Below, one piece after another: positions 50,579-59,426 of a DNA stretch of 64,000 bases. How positions within the stretch are numbered: position 1 is the stretch's first letter; the number at the start of each line of letters is the position of its first letter. This DNA comes from JAAZZY01 sp964612505 (GTDB lineage: Bacteria > Chlamydiota > Chlamydiia > Chlamydiales > JAAZZY01). The notes under the pieces are model-generated. The model was given only the letters and a program-made list of their open reading frames with translations. It had not been told where the DNA came from and did no database searches. Location: contig CAZTEX010000007.1 of assembly GCA_964612505.1 (NCBI GenBank), positions 22,053 through 86,052 of the forward strand, written 5' to 3'. Both the position numbers and the translations under genes were made by a program.

Positions 50579-52444
50579 CTAAAATTTTTCTGTTTGCATG
50601 TAAAAGATTTTAGGGCAAAGCTCTTCAATAGTCGCTTCTGCAAAGAGGTCTTTTTCCCTTTTAGGAATGCACACATTTTGAAGTTTGTCATGATAAACAA
50701 AAAGCTGCGCAGGAACAAATAAAAATGCATAAGGCTGCAATTCATGAATCCTTTGATGAAGCTGGTGATAAAGATTTTGCCTTTCTTGAAGATCTGTTGC
50801 ACACTTAAGAGCTTCCAGATAAGAATCTACTTTTTTATCTCTAAAGCCCACAATGTTGGAAGAACCTAGTTTGTCAGCCTCTTTTGAATGCCATAAAGAA
50901 TAGGGATTTTCAGGGGGAGGCGTTAAAGACCAAGCCATATAAAGAGCATCAAAATTTTTATGCTCATAGCGCTGCATGAATTCACTATAAGTAAGCCCTT
51001 GAGGCTGACAATCAATACCAATCTCTTTTAAGCTGGTGGCGATAAACTGACAGATAACTTGAGAAAGCTCACTGTTTAAAAAATAATTCAGATGAAAGCG
51101 AAAAGCATAACTTTTTCCATCGACTTGTTTTTCACGAACCCCCAGCACTTGACTTTGATACCAACCCTCTTTTTCAAGTAGAGCCATCGCCTTTTGAGGA
51201 TTATATTCGTGAGGCAAAACACTTTCATCATAAGAAAAAGAGCCTGGCATAAAAGGTCCTGTTAACTTTTGAGCTTTTCCTTTTAAAAAATGTTCGATGA
51301 GTTTTTCTCGAGGGATCGCATAAGAGAGAGCCTCTCTCACTTTTTCATTGTCAAAAAGAGGACTTCTTTGGTTCCATCCAATAAAATAATACATTTTAGC
51401 AAAGTATTCTACGATATGGATATCCTCTGCTTTGGATTGAAAATTCTGAAAGTCTTTGAACTGCAAAGGAGATAAAAAGCAGCTTGTCAATTCTCCAGCT
51501 TTCAATGCTTGCCAAGCGCTAATGGGGGAAGATTTATGATGAAAAATCATTTTGTCCATGAGAGCAATGTAAGGCAGATGAAATTGTGGATTGCGAACTA
51601 GAGTGATCTTTTGAGGATCTTTGGAGCCAAAAGTCCAAGGGCCACAAGAAACGATAAAAGACTGAGCCCAGTGATTGCAAAAGTGTTTTGCAAATAGATA
51701 GTGATTATCATCCATTTTACTGCCATCAGAAAAATAAGCATAAACATGCTCTGGCAGCGGTCTTAATTGCGCCGTTAAAAAAGAGACATCATAAGGGATG
51801 GAATCTTCAAACTCCCAAATCACATCAAAATGTTTAGAATCAATAATTTTAATTTCTTTTAAATTTTGATAGCGATTGCGCAAAGCGACCGCTTTAGGCA
51901 ATTGAACATAGGGATTTTTGAATGCATCGAGATAAAATTTAAAATCATGAGAGGTAAGCGCTTTTTTCTGAAACTGTTTCTCATGGACATTTTCAAAACC
52001 AAAAGATTTTAAATCTAATTCTTCCCAATAGGTGTGAGGGCTGAGCGAAACATGATAAATCACCTCGTGCTCTTTTTTTTCTTCAGTGATTTCATCGGCT
52101 AAATAAGGGGCCATTGTTTCATAATAACCCACCTTGAGTTGCCCTAAACTTCCAGTACAAAGTTCCCACAGGCTACTGACAAAAGGATCACTGGAAAAAG
52201 GATGGAAATTTTGAGGGTAGGCAAAAAAAGCTGTGTGATACTCTCCAGAATAGGTAAAATTTTTTCCTAAAATTTGAGGTAATCTTTTTTCATAAAAGGG
52301 ATCTGATTCTAATAAATTCTGAAAGCAGCGCTCGACAAAAAGATCCGAAGGTGAGTCTACGGAAGGCACAAAATTGTCTCCTTTTAATACGCTCATATTC
52401 AAAAGAGACAAAAAGAAGCAACTTAAAAGCAGCGTTTTCAACAT
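50579..52444 (-). CDS. Peptide ABC transporter substrate-binding protein (OppA-like)
   Basis: 621 residues. Signal peptide MLKTLLLSCFFLSLLNMSVL without a clear lipobox. SBP_bac_5 features: LSPHTYWEE, FKFYLDAFKNP, YYFIGWNQRSPLFDNEKVREALSYAI (the conserved ..N....F.d..VR.A...A motif) and PYSLWHS near the C-terminus. It binds oligopeptides in the periplasm and delivers them to the OppB/OppC-like permeases. First gene of the oppA-B-C unit; a short lipoprotein gene precedes it by 29 bases. Confidence 0.92.
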   Translation of the reverse strand: MLKTLLLSCFFLSLLNMSVLKGDNFVPSVDSPSDLFVERCFQNLLESDPFYEKRLPQILGKNFTYSGEYHTAFFAYPQNFHPFSSDPFVSSLWELCTGSLGQLKVGYYETMAPYLADEITEEKKEHEVIYHVSLSPHTYWEELDLKSFGFENVHEKQFQKKALTSHDFKFYLDAFKNPYVQLPKAVALRNRYQNLKEIKIIDSKHFDVIWEFEDSIPYDVSFLTAQLRPLPEHVYAYFSDGSKMDDNHYLFAKHFCNHWAQSFIVSCGPWTFGSKDPQKITLVRNPQFHLPYIALMDKMIFHHKSSPISAWQALKAGELTSCFLSPLQFKDFQNFQSKAEDIHIVEYFAKMYYFIGWNQRSPLFDNEKVREALSYAIPREKLIEHFLKGKAQKLTGPFMPGSFSYDESVLPHEYNPQKAMALLEKEGWYQSQVLGVREKQVDGKSYAFRFHLNYFLNSELSQVICQFIATSLKEIGIDCQPQGLTYSEFMQRYEHKNFDALYMAWSLTPPPENPYSLWHSKEADKLGSSNIVGFRDKKVDSYLEALKCATDLQERQNLYHQLHQRIHELQPYAFLFVPAQLFVYHDKLQNVCIPKREKDLFAEATIEELCPKIFYMQTEKF

Positions 52445-52473
52445 AGGTTTTAAGATAAAAGATTAGCGCTTTT

Positions 52474-52893
52474 TTAACTAGATTTGGATTTCATCTGTTT
52501 ACAAAATGGAACCGTAATAATGCGCACAGAAGATCGTTCAATGGCCGCAGGAACTAAACTGCCCCCTTCATATTTTTCACTCACGTCATCCATTTGATTA
52601 TAGACTTGAATATCTCTAGATTCGCCTGCAGGCAGATCTTTATTTAAGAAAGTTTTAATACAAGGAGGCTCCTCTCCATTGCAAGGACAAGGGTGCTCTG
52701 CATACCATTCGAAATGAGTTTTGACTTTGACAACATGCTTTTGAGAACCCTTAATAGGCCCTGCTTCAAAAGACTCGATGACTTTGCCATTGGCTGCATA
52801 AAGGCCTTCATATCCCCCAAAGCAACCTATTAATAGAACAAATAAGGTACTTAAGTAAAACAAGATACAACAATAATAGACTTGTCTAACCAT
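52474..52893 (-). CDS. Small lipoprotein of unknown function
   Basis: 139 residues from the ATG at 52893, which has a strong GAGGGGGG ribosome-binding site; a longer reading from 52953 is less likely. The signal peptide ends in a lipobox LLIGC (Cys ~24), so it is predicted to be lipid-anchored. The mature part is Cys-rich (HPCPCNGEEPPC, FCKQ), suggesting disulfides or crosslinking, as common in the chlamydial envelope. It lies immediately upstream of oppA on the same strand and may be co-transcribed with it. Confidence 0.65.
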   Translation of the reverse strand: MVRQVYYCCILFYLSTLFVLLIGCFGGYEGLYAANGKVIESFEAGPIKGSQKHVVKVKTHFEWYAEHPCPCNGEEPPCIKTFLNKDLPAGESRDIQVYNQMDDVSEKYEGGSLVPAAIERSSVRIITVPFCKQMKSKSS

Positions 52894-53065
52894 AGCTTTG
52901 CCCCCCTCACTCGGTGTACAACATCTCTTGATATTTCCAAAATAAAAATCCAACCTATCATAATATTTTAATGTAAAGTAACTTACACCATATTTTTCGA
53001 TTCTAAGTGCCTGTAAAAAATCAAGTCGCTTTAAACAAAAAAAAAATTTTTGTATAGTTCACCTT

Positions 53066-54343
53066 ATGACAAAAAATTTATCTAACCATTTCAAGCTCCC
53101 AAAAATCTTCAAAAGCTGGGGGGTCTGGGCTACCGCTGCTTTATTTCCCATGTATCAATTTATGTTACAGGGATCTCCTAGCGTGATGCTTGACAACCTC
53201 ACAGAAGATCTCTCCATTAGCCTGGTGAGAGCAAGCCTCATCACTACTTTTTTTTTCTTTAGTTATATTTTAATGCAAATTCCAGCAGGTATTTTAGTCG
53301 ATATTTATGGGCCACGTATTTTGCTTGTAGTAGGAAGTTTTTTTGCTGGGATTGCTTGTCTGATTTTTTCCATTAGCAAAGCCCTCTGGGTTACAGAATG
53401 TAGTCGTTTAATCATGGGCTTTGTCTGTTCATCTGGCATTGTTGCGGTTTTTTTCTTAGTTTCACAATGGTTTCAACCTCGGCAATTTGCTCTTTTAGTA
53501 GGCTTAACCGAAACGCTTGGACTTTCTGGAGCTGCCATTATGACGGTACTGCTCTCCTCTTCTGTAGATTGGTTTGGATGGAGAACAGCTATTTTTCTCT
53601 GTGGCATCTTAGGGATCGTCATTTCTATTTTGATCTTACTGATTGTGCGCAATAAACCTGGGGATCCTTCATTGATTTCAGAAAAAGCACATCATTTTTC
53701 TTTCAAACAAGAGGTAAAGAATTTAAAAATCGTCGTGGGTCGATTTCAAGTCTGGGCTGCAGGACTTTATATGGGACTTGTTTTTAGTATTGTCCCCGCT
53801 TTTTTTGCTCTTTGGGGAATTCGATTTTTCATGAGAACCTATCAAATTACTTCTACACAAGCCACCACCATTACAGCACTTGCTTTAGTGGGCGCCGGAA
53901 TCGGAGGCCCCTTTCTTGGATGGTTTTCTGATAAAATTAAACGACGTAAAGTCATTATGATTTTCACCTCGGTAAGCTCTTTTATTTTACTGTGGACCAT
54001 TTTACATATTCCGATGTCTATACAATTAGCCTTTTTATGCAACTTTTGGCTGGGCTTTACTTGCAGCGGTTATGTGGTCGCTTTTGCCATGATCAAAGAA
54101 AGCTTACCTGCAGAAGTAAAAGGGAAAGCGATGGGGTTTGCCAATATGCTCTGCCTTGCATTTGGAGCTCCAGTCATTCAACCAGTCATTGCTTTTTTGT
54201 ATAAGTGTGATGAGTGTTCAGAACATGTTTTTCGCCATGCGTTAAATCCCCTTTTAATCGTTTTAGCTCTTTCTTTTCTGCTGACCTTTTTTATTAAAGA
54301 GACTTATTGCAAAGACACTCTCCTTGCTTCAGAAGAACAATAA
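53066..54343 (+). CDS. MFS transporter
   Basis: 425 residues, ~12 membrane segments. MFS loop 2-3 motif (GILVDIYGPR) and the loop 8-9 counterpart GWFSDKIKRRK. Similar to the partial MFS gene at the right window edge (both end in FLxKET[YH]CK and share AxGxxNM). Such transporters in chlamydiae import amino acids or other small host metabolites; the substrate here cannot be read from the sequence. Start ATG 53066; the leader is very AT-rich. Confidence 0.88.
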   Translation: MTKNLSNHFKLPKIFKSWGVWATAALFPMYQFMLQGSPSVMLDNLTEDLSISLVRASLITTFFFFSYILMQIPAGILVDIYGPRILLVVGSFFAGIACLIFSISKALWVTECSRLIMGFVCSSGIVAVFFLVSQWFQPRQFALLVGLTETLGLSGAAIMTVLLSSSVDWFGWRTAIFLCGILGIVISILILLIVRNKPGDPSLISEKAHHFSFKQEVKNLKIVVGRFQVWAAGLYMGLVFSIVPAFFALWGIRFFMRTYQITSTQATTITALALVGAGIGGPFLGWFSDKIKRRKVIMIFTSVSSFILLWTILHIPMSIQLAFLCNFWLGFTCSGYVVAFAMIKESLPAEVKGKAMGFANMLCLAFGAPVIQPVIAFLYKCDECSEHVFRHALNPLLIVLALSFLLTFFIKETYCKDTLLASEEQ

Positions 54344-54468
54344 AAACTTTACAGGATAAAAAAAATCAGGCACCCTTTAAGCTGTGCTCTCTTAAATATG
54401 TTGCAATACTACTACCCGATTTAATGGCATTCTATCTATATCAAAATGTTAATGCCAAAGAGAAATAA

Positions 54469-57087
54469 ATGATGGATTCTGATCTTTTTGAAGCACGTAT
54501 ACATCTTCTGGTTTCTAAGGTCAAACATTACTTAGTTTCTAAGTGGGGCAAGCTCCTTGAAACTACCAGTAATGAATTATTCTATGAAGCTTTCTCTTAT
54601 TCTTTTCGTGAAGAGATCATGACCAATTGGACAGCGTGCTTTCGCTCATACCAAGAAAACAACAATCGCATGCTCTATTATCTTTCCATGGAATATCTGC
54701 CTGGAAAAATTTTATGTAATACGATCAAATCATTAAGAGCAGAAGACATCGCTCGAGAAGCGATGAAAAGGCTCGGACGCGATTATGATGAGATCATCCA
54801 TCAAGAGCGTGAACCTGGCCTTGGTAATGGAGGACTCGGTCGCTTAGCTTCTTGCTTTTTAGATTCTTTAGCTACACTTAAAATACCCACTATTGGATAT
54901 GGCCTTCGCTACCAATACGGAACTTTTGAACAAGAAATTTGCTATGGCATGCAAATAGAAAGGCCCGACCGCTGGCTAGATCACCCCTATCCTTGGGATT
55001 TTCGTCTTAATGATCGCTCTTACATTGTGAAATTTTCAGGAAGAGTTTCAGAAATTGACAATAAACTAAAAATTAAATGTCTCAACCTTCATGATTACGA
55101 AGAAGTACGGGCTATTCCCTATGATATCCCGATTGTTGGCTATAGCCCACATGCTGATTATTCTGTTGCAACAATGAGACTGTGGTCGACCAAAGAATCT
55201 CCACGTAATTTTAGACTACAAATTTTTAATGCTGGCAAAATTGATGAAGCGGCAGAAAATACTTTATTAACTGATGTTTTATACCCCAATGACAACCATG
55301 ACACAGGAAAACGCTTTCGTTTAAAACAAGAATATCTACTCGTCTCTGCCTCTTTGCAAGATATCTATGCTCGCCATCTCAGCGCCAATCCAGATCTTTC
55401 TAATTTAGCAGAAAAAGCCTGCATCCAAATTAATGATACCCACCCTGCTCTACTGGTTGCGGAGATGATGCGCACCCTCACTAAAAATTATCATTTTGGC
55501 TGGGATCAAGCCTGGCAAATCACCTCTTCTTGCATTCATTTTACGAATCATACTGTCATGGCAGAAGCATTAGAGGAGTGGAAAATCTCCAAACTTGAAG
55601 AGCTTCTCCCCCGTCAATATCAAATTATTCGCCAAATCAACGAGCAGTTTATAAACTCTTTACCTCAAACTCATCGCTCTTCTGAAAGCTTGTCAAAGCT
55701 CGCTATTATTGAACATGAACATGTCAAGATGGCAAATCTTGCAATCTATGGATCTAAAAAAGTCAATGGCGTCGCTAAACTCCATACACAAATCATAAAA
55801 GAAAAACTCTTCCACGATTGGCATGAACTTTATCCTGAAAAATTTTTAAATGTCACCAATGGGGTGACTCCTAGGCGATGGCTTATCCACTGCAACGCTC
55901 TTTTAAGTGAGTTTATTACTCAGCGAATTGGTCCTGAGTGGCAATACAATTTTTCTCTCTTAAGCGAGCTCCACCCTTTTGCTGATGATCCTGAGTCTAG
56001 AGAAGAATTTTTAAATATCAAAAAGCAAAACAAAAATTACTTAGCTGAATATATCTGTAAATATAATGAAAAATTTCGCTCTTATGATCCATTTGTCAAA
56101 GGAATGGTCCCCTTGCCCTGCGATTCTCTTTACGATATGCATATTAAACGATTTCATGAATACAAAAGACAATCGCTCAAACTCGTTCACGCCATTATCT
56201 TATACCAAGAACTCTTAGAAAACCCTTCGGCGCGCAAGATTAAAAGGACTCTTTTTTTTGGAGGAAAAGCAGCACCTGGCTATGAAAAAGCACGCGATCT
56301 TATTTATCTGATCCATATTATCGCTCGCAGAATTAATCAAGATCCTAAAACAAATTCATACTTACGCCTTCTTTTTGTTGAAAATTATAATGTCAATAAA
56401 GCGGAGATCTTAATTCCTGCTGCTGATCTTTCAGAGCAGGTCTCGCTGGCTGGAAAAGAAGCTTCAGGGACAGGAAATATGAAACTGGCCATGAATGGGG
56501 CTTTAACTATTGGGACCGAAGATGGCGCTAATATTGAAATGAGAGAAGCCATAACCGATCAGTGGTGGCCTTTTCGCTTTGGCGCGACTAAAGAAGAAAT
56601 TGAAATCTTGAAAGAAAAAAGGGATTACCATCCTGAAAAGATCTATTTAAATAATCCCAAGATCAAAAAAGCGCTGGATGCGCTCAAAGACTCTACTTTT
56701 ACTGACAATGAGTTTGAGAAAAAGACAACGATGCAGTTTTATCACTATCTTCTTGATGGCTTTAATCCAGATCCTTATTTTGTGATCCATGACCTAGAGT
56801 CTTACTATCAAGCTCAAAAAAAAGTGGAGGATCTCTATAGTCAGCCTCAAAAATGGGCTCAATACGCCATTCATAACATCGCCTCAATGGCCCCTTTTTC
56901 ATCTGATGCCTCGATTGAAAATTATGCCCGTAATATTTGGCAGATAGAACCAACCGAAATGAACCCCCAAACCCTCCTTAAAGTAAAGCAAGAGTTCGAT
57001 ATGAGCAACTCCTGCTTATCTAGCCCCTACAGTTTTCGGGAAAAAGCTTTCTGGGACAAGCTTAAAACCCTCTTTAGTAACGATTAA
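54469..57087 (+). CDS. glgP: Glycogen/alpha-glucan phosphorylase
   Basis: 872 residues; the usual length is 800-840, so slightly longer at the N-terminus. It releases glucose-1-phosphate from glycogen using pyridoxal phosphate. Motifs: GLGNGGLGRLASCFLDS, IQINDTHPALLVAEMMR, KRFHEYKRQ, KAAPGYEKARD, and the PLP site EASGTGNMKLAMNGALTIG with Lys672. Two consecutive ATG codons at 54469 are both usable. Chlamydiae store glycogen, so this is a core gene. No nearby glg genes in the window. Confidence 0.97.
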   Translation: MMDSDLFEARIHLLVSKVKHYLVSKWGKLLETTSNELFYEAFSYSFREEIMTNWTACFRSYQENNNRMLYYLSMEYLPGKILCNTIKSLRAEDIAREAMKRLGRDYDEIIHQEREPGLGNGGLGRLASCFLDSLATLKIPTIGYGLRYQYGTFEQEICYGMQIERPDRWLDHPYPWDFRLNDRSYIVKFSGRVSEIDNKLKIKCLNLHDYEEVRAIPYDIPIVGYSPHADYSVATMRLWSTKESPRNFRLQIFNAGKIDEAAENTLLTDVLYPNDNHDTGKRFRLKQEYLLVSASLQDIYARHLSANPDLSNLAEKACIQINDTHPALLVAEMMRTLTKNYHFGWDQAWQITSSCIHFTNHTVMAEALEEWKISKLEELLPRQYQIIRQINEQFINSLPQTHRSSESLSKLAIIEHEHVKMANLAIYGSKKVNGVAKLHTQIIKEKLFHDWHELYPEKFLNVTNGVTPRRWLIHCNALLSEFITQRIGPEWQYNFSLLSELHPFADDPESREEFLNIKKQNKNYLAEYICKYNEKFRSYDPFVKGMVPLPCDSLYDMHIKRFHEYKRQSLKLVHAIILYQELLENPSARKIKRTLFFGGKAAPGYEKARDLIYLIHIIARRINQDPKTNSYLRLLFVENYNVNKAEILIPAADLSEQVSLAGKEASGTGNMKLAMNGALTIGTEDGANIEMREAITDQWWPFRFGATKEEIEILKEKRDYHPEKIYLNNPKIKKALDALKDSTFTDNEFEKKTTMQFYHYLLDGFNPDPYFVIHDLESYYQAQKKVEDLYSQPQKWAQYAIHNIASMAPFSSDASIENYARNIWQIEPTEMNPQTLLKVKQEFDMSNSCLSSPYSFREKAFWDKLKTLFSND

Positions 57088-57122
57088 AAAAATCTTTATA
57101 TACTTAAAATCAATATTTTAAG

Positions 57123-57151
57123 TTGACAAAGAATCTTTTAGCAGGTAACAT
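57123..57151 (+). promoter_or_regulatory. Consensus promoter of the RING gene pair
   Basis: -35 TTGACA (57123-57128), 17-base spacer, -10 TAACAT (57146-57151), predicted start near 57158. It is the strongest promoter match in the window. The leader holds a palindrome CCTCTATAGAGG (57165-57176) that includes part of the AGAGGAAGG ribosome-binding site, so RBS masking is conceivable. Confidence 0.75.
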
Positions 57152-57185
57152 TTACTTAGTAACCCCTCTATAGAGGAAGGCTAAG

Positions 57186-57965
57186 ATGGCTCTCGCAACA
57201 TCAGCTCCACAAACCGTTGTTTTTAATGAAAGAACGGCTCCCGACTTTATAGATTCTGATTGCATTATTTGTGGTGAGGATTTCGAAACAACACCCCTAC
57301 GAAAGATTGTTCTTCACACTTTTAAGGTTTCAGATGGAAGCCAAGGTAGCCACGCTTATCATGAAGATTGCCTGATTAGGTGGATTATTACATGCGCCCA
57401 AAATGGGGTAGAAGCTTCTTGTCCTTTCTGTAAACAACTGATTGATCGCACCACAGGGGTTTTCAAAATCACACTGCAGAGCGCGTGGAATACCTTGAAA
57501 GCACAATTCAATCCATTTTTGAAGATAACAGGTTCTCTGTGCGCAGGCACAGTGCTAGCTTACAACGCACTTCAAGTCATTCAATCTGTGGAAAACTGGC
57601 TAGTTCCAAAAGCCCCCCCTCCTTTGCCAATCATAAGCGCCATGGAAAGCCACAGTCAGTTCTTAGGTTTTCTGACTGGGTGGGCGTTTACACAATTATC
57701 GACCCAATATTTATCTGCTATTTATCGCCTAGGGGCTTATGAGGCTACCAAGCAGACTTTCAATCTGCTAGAAAAAAAGAGCGCCTTCATTGCTGCAGCT
57801 TGTGGAATAACAGCCGCCATCTTTATTTTTCCTCTTCTCTCTCTCTCTTCTCAAACTGTTTTTGAAAGAATAGAGGCCATCCAAGGACTCACTGCCTATT
57901 TTATACATTATGCAATGATCGCTTTTGTAATAACAAACTTATATAAACTAGCTGAACTTTTCTAG
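57186..57965 (+). CDS. RING-type zinc-finger membrane protein, copy 1
   Basis: 259 residues. An N-terminal RING-H2-like finger with ligands at C26/C29, H56, H59/C62 and C79/C82 (CIIC ... HAYHEDCLIRW ... CPFC); a conserved His44 may replace the usual third cysteine. The C-terminal half has about four membrane segments (ITGSLCAGTVLAYNAL; FLGFLTGWAF; FIAAACGITAAIFIFPLL; FIHYAMIAFVITNLY). RING fingers of this type are eukaryotic ubiquitin-ligase domains; a membrane-inserted host-targeting E3 is the obvious inference. Good GAGGAAGG ribosome-binding site. In operon with the next gene (8-base gap). Confidence 0.78.
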   Translation: MALATSAPQTVVFNERTAPDFIDSDCIICGEDFETTPLRKIVLHTFKVSDGSQGSHAYHEDCLIRWIITCAQNGVEASCPFCKQLIDRTTGVFKITLQSAWNTLKAQFNPFLKITGSLCAGTVLAYNALQVIQSVENWLVPKAPPPLPIISAMESHSQFLGFLTGWAFTQLSTQYLSAIYRLGAYEATKQTFNLLEKKSAFIAAACGITAAIFIFPLLSLSSQTVFERIEAIQGLTAYFIHYAMIAFVITNLYKLAELF

Positions 57966-57973
57966 GAGATTTC

Positions 57974-58735
57974 ATGTCATCTATATCAAGTCCATCAAGC
58001 AATTTTGCTATTTTTGAAAGTGAAGAGCAAGTTAGTGAAGAGATAAAACGAAAAATTCGAAAAGAGGATTGTCCCATTTGCATGGATGAGGACCCACTGA
58101 AGAGACGGGTCTTTCATTCATGGGGTATAGATGGAGTTCATTCTTATCATGAAGAATGCTTGGTTAGATGGGTAGATCAATGTGCTAAAAACAATATAGA
58201 AAAATCTTGCCCGACATGCAAAAAAAAGATTGACCTTCACGATGGCATTTTTCAAATTCCCTTTGCAAAAATTTTTAGTGACTTGCGATCAAAAATAACT
58301 CCTGCTTTAAAAAAAGCGACCCTTGTTTTCCTAACTATATTTGTTACTTTAAATGTTCTTCCTTTGGCTGAACAAAAAACATACCAGTGGCTTGACTCCA
58401 AGGATCATTATAATCCTTATGTTAACTTCACCCAACTCTCAATCGCAACCGGCGTTACTTATCTCGCGCAAGAAACCGGAAATTATCTGAGCAAGACGGC
58501 CAAGGAGATCAACCCCAATAAGTCAGTTCTCCGTATCTCTCTCATTGTTTTTAAAGAACTTTGTAAGAACACAATCAATATCGCCGCTTTCAGCGGGGCC
58601 GCTTTAGCTTTCTCTTTTCTACCTTTCTACCAACCAAGTGTAAGCAATGAGGAGCAACTCTTGTTTTTCACTAGCATGCTGAAACTTTTTGCAGCTGCCA
58701 CCTGCCTAAATGTTTTTATTCCTTGGTTCTTTTAA
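57974..58735 (+). CDS. RING-type zinc-finger membrane protein, copy 2
   Basis: 253 residues, paralogue of the preceding gene. RING-H2-like ligands at identical residue numbers: C33/C36 shifted, then H48, H56, H59/C62 and C79/C82 (CPIC ... HSYHEECLVRW ... CPTC). Hydrophobic segments follow (LVFLTIFVTLNVLPLA; FSGAALAFSFLPFY; MLKLFAAATCLNVFI). AGGAG lies 8 bases before the ATG. The finger is the most conserved part between the two paralogues, while the membrane part has diverged. Proposed role as for copy 1; no chlamydial substrate is inferable. Confidence 0.78.
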   Translation: MSSISSPSSNFAIFESEEQVSEEIKRKIRKEDCPICMDEDPLKRRVFHSWGIDGVHSYHEECLVRWVDQCAKNNIEKSCPTCKKKIDLHDGIFQIPFAKIFSDLRSKITPALKKATLVFLTIFVTLNVLPLAEQKTYQWLDSKDHYNPYVNFTQLSIATGVTYLAQETGNYLSKTAKEINPNKSVLRISLIVFKELCKNTINIAAFSGAALAFSFLPFYQPSVSNEEQLLFFTSMLKLFAAATCLNVFIPWFF

Positions 58736-58764
58736 AGCTATCGACTTTTTCTGCACCTTCTTCA

Positions 58765-58793
58765 TTGCATTAAATATTTCTGCAGGGTAAAAT
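58765..58793 (+). promoter_or_regulatory. Probable promoter upstream of the 58835 gene
   Basis: TTGCAT (58765-58770), 17-base spacer, TAAAAT (58788-58793). The bases before the -10 (GCAGGG) resemble those of the RING promoter (GCAGG), hinting at shared regulation. Predicted start near 58800. Confidence 0.6.
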
Positions 58794-58834
58794 TTTTCGT
58801 TTTTTTCAAGTTAACTTCTAAAAAAGAGGGATTT

Positions 58835-59326
58835 ATGGCAACTTCACTTCAAGCAGGCTTACCTACCAACACTCACGTATTACCTTCTCCAAATAGGACA
58901 CTCTCTGAAAAAAAATTCTTGAGAACAACAGAAGGGATCTCTTGGCCTACTAGGACAAAGATATGGAGAAAACCTGCTTCTTTAGAGATAGATCCTGTTT
59001 CATTTTTTGCAGATACACCCCCTACAACTTCACAAGATCAAAGTAGGAGTTATTCTAGCAGCCCTTCTTCTGAACTCACAAATATTCACTTGAATACATT
59101 TATAGCTGCTACATCCTCTCCAATGCTCATCCCTCCTTTAGACTTAAACGAAGGGCAACCAGCAGCACCTCCAAGAACTCCAAGCGCTTCTTCAGAATTT
59201 TCTGATGAGAGCCCTCTTCCTACTGCTCAATGCACCTCTGCTACGAAAATAAAACTAAACTCTCGCAATTCGTTCATGCCTATAAATTCTCTCTGCATTG
59301 CACTAAATTCAAACCAAAGAATATAA
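58835..59326 (+). CDS. Ser/Pro/Thr-rich small protein, copy 1
   Basis: 163 residues, no known family. Low-complexity, probably disordered (SRSYSSSPSSE, PAAPPRTPSASSEFSDESP), with no membrane segment. Shares short motifs with the next gene: E[KR][KR]FL[RK] near residue 27-33 and PASLEID / PASLDIV followed by F[FP]. Composition and neighbourhood next to the RING genes are compatible with a type III-secreted effector, but no secretion signal can be proven by eye. GAGGG lies 6 bases before the ATG. Confidence 0.6.
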   Translation: MATSLQAGLPTNTHVLPSPNRTLSEKKFLRTTEGISWPTRTKIWRKPASLEIDPVSFFADTPPTTSQDQSRSYSSSPSSELTNIHLNTFIAATSSPMLIPPLDLNEGQPAAPPRTPSASSEFSDESPLPTAQCTSATKIKLNSRNSFMPINSLCIALNSNQRI

Positions 59327-59375
59327 TCTTTTATTTTTTTGCATGATTTAAGAGCGCTAAAACCATTCGATGACC

Positions 59376-59392
59376 CATGTCAGAGAGACATG
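59376..59392 (+). terminator. Hairpin between the two Ser/Pro-rich genes
   Basis: CATGTC-AGAGA-GACATG, 6-base-pair stem, followed by TTTATG. The T-run is short, so a transcription-attenuation or mRNA-stability hairpin is as likely as a true terminator. Confidence 0.35.
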
Positions 59393-59426
59393 TTTATGAA
59401 TAACCAATTCCAAAAAATGAGCATTT

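Noticed and set aside
50530..50802. A small gene downstream of oppA in another frame
   Set aside because: It overlaps the oppA coding end almost completely, is rich in Lys/Phe as expected from a shadow frame, and shows no motif.
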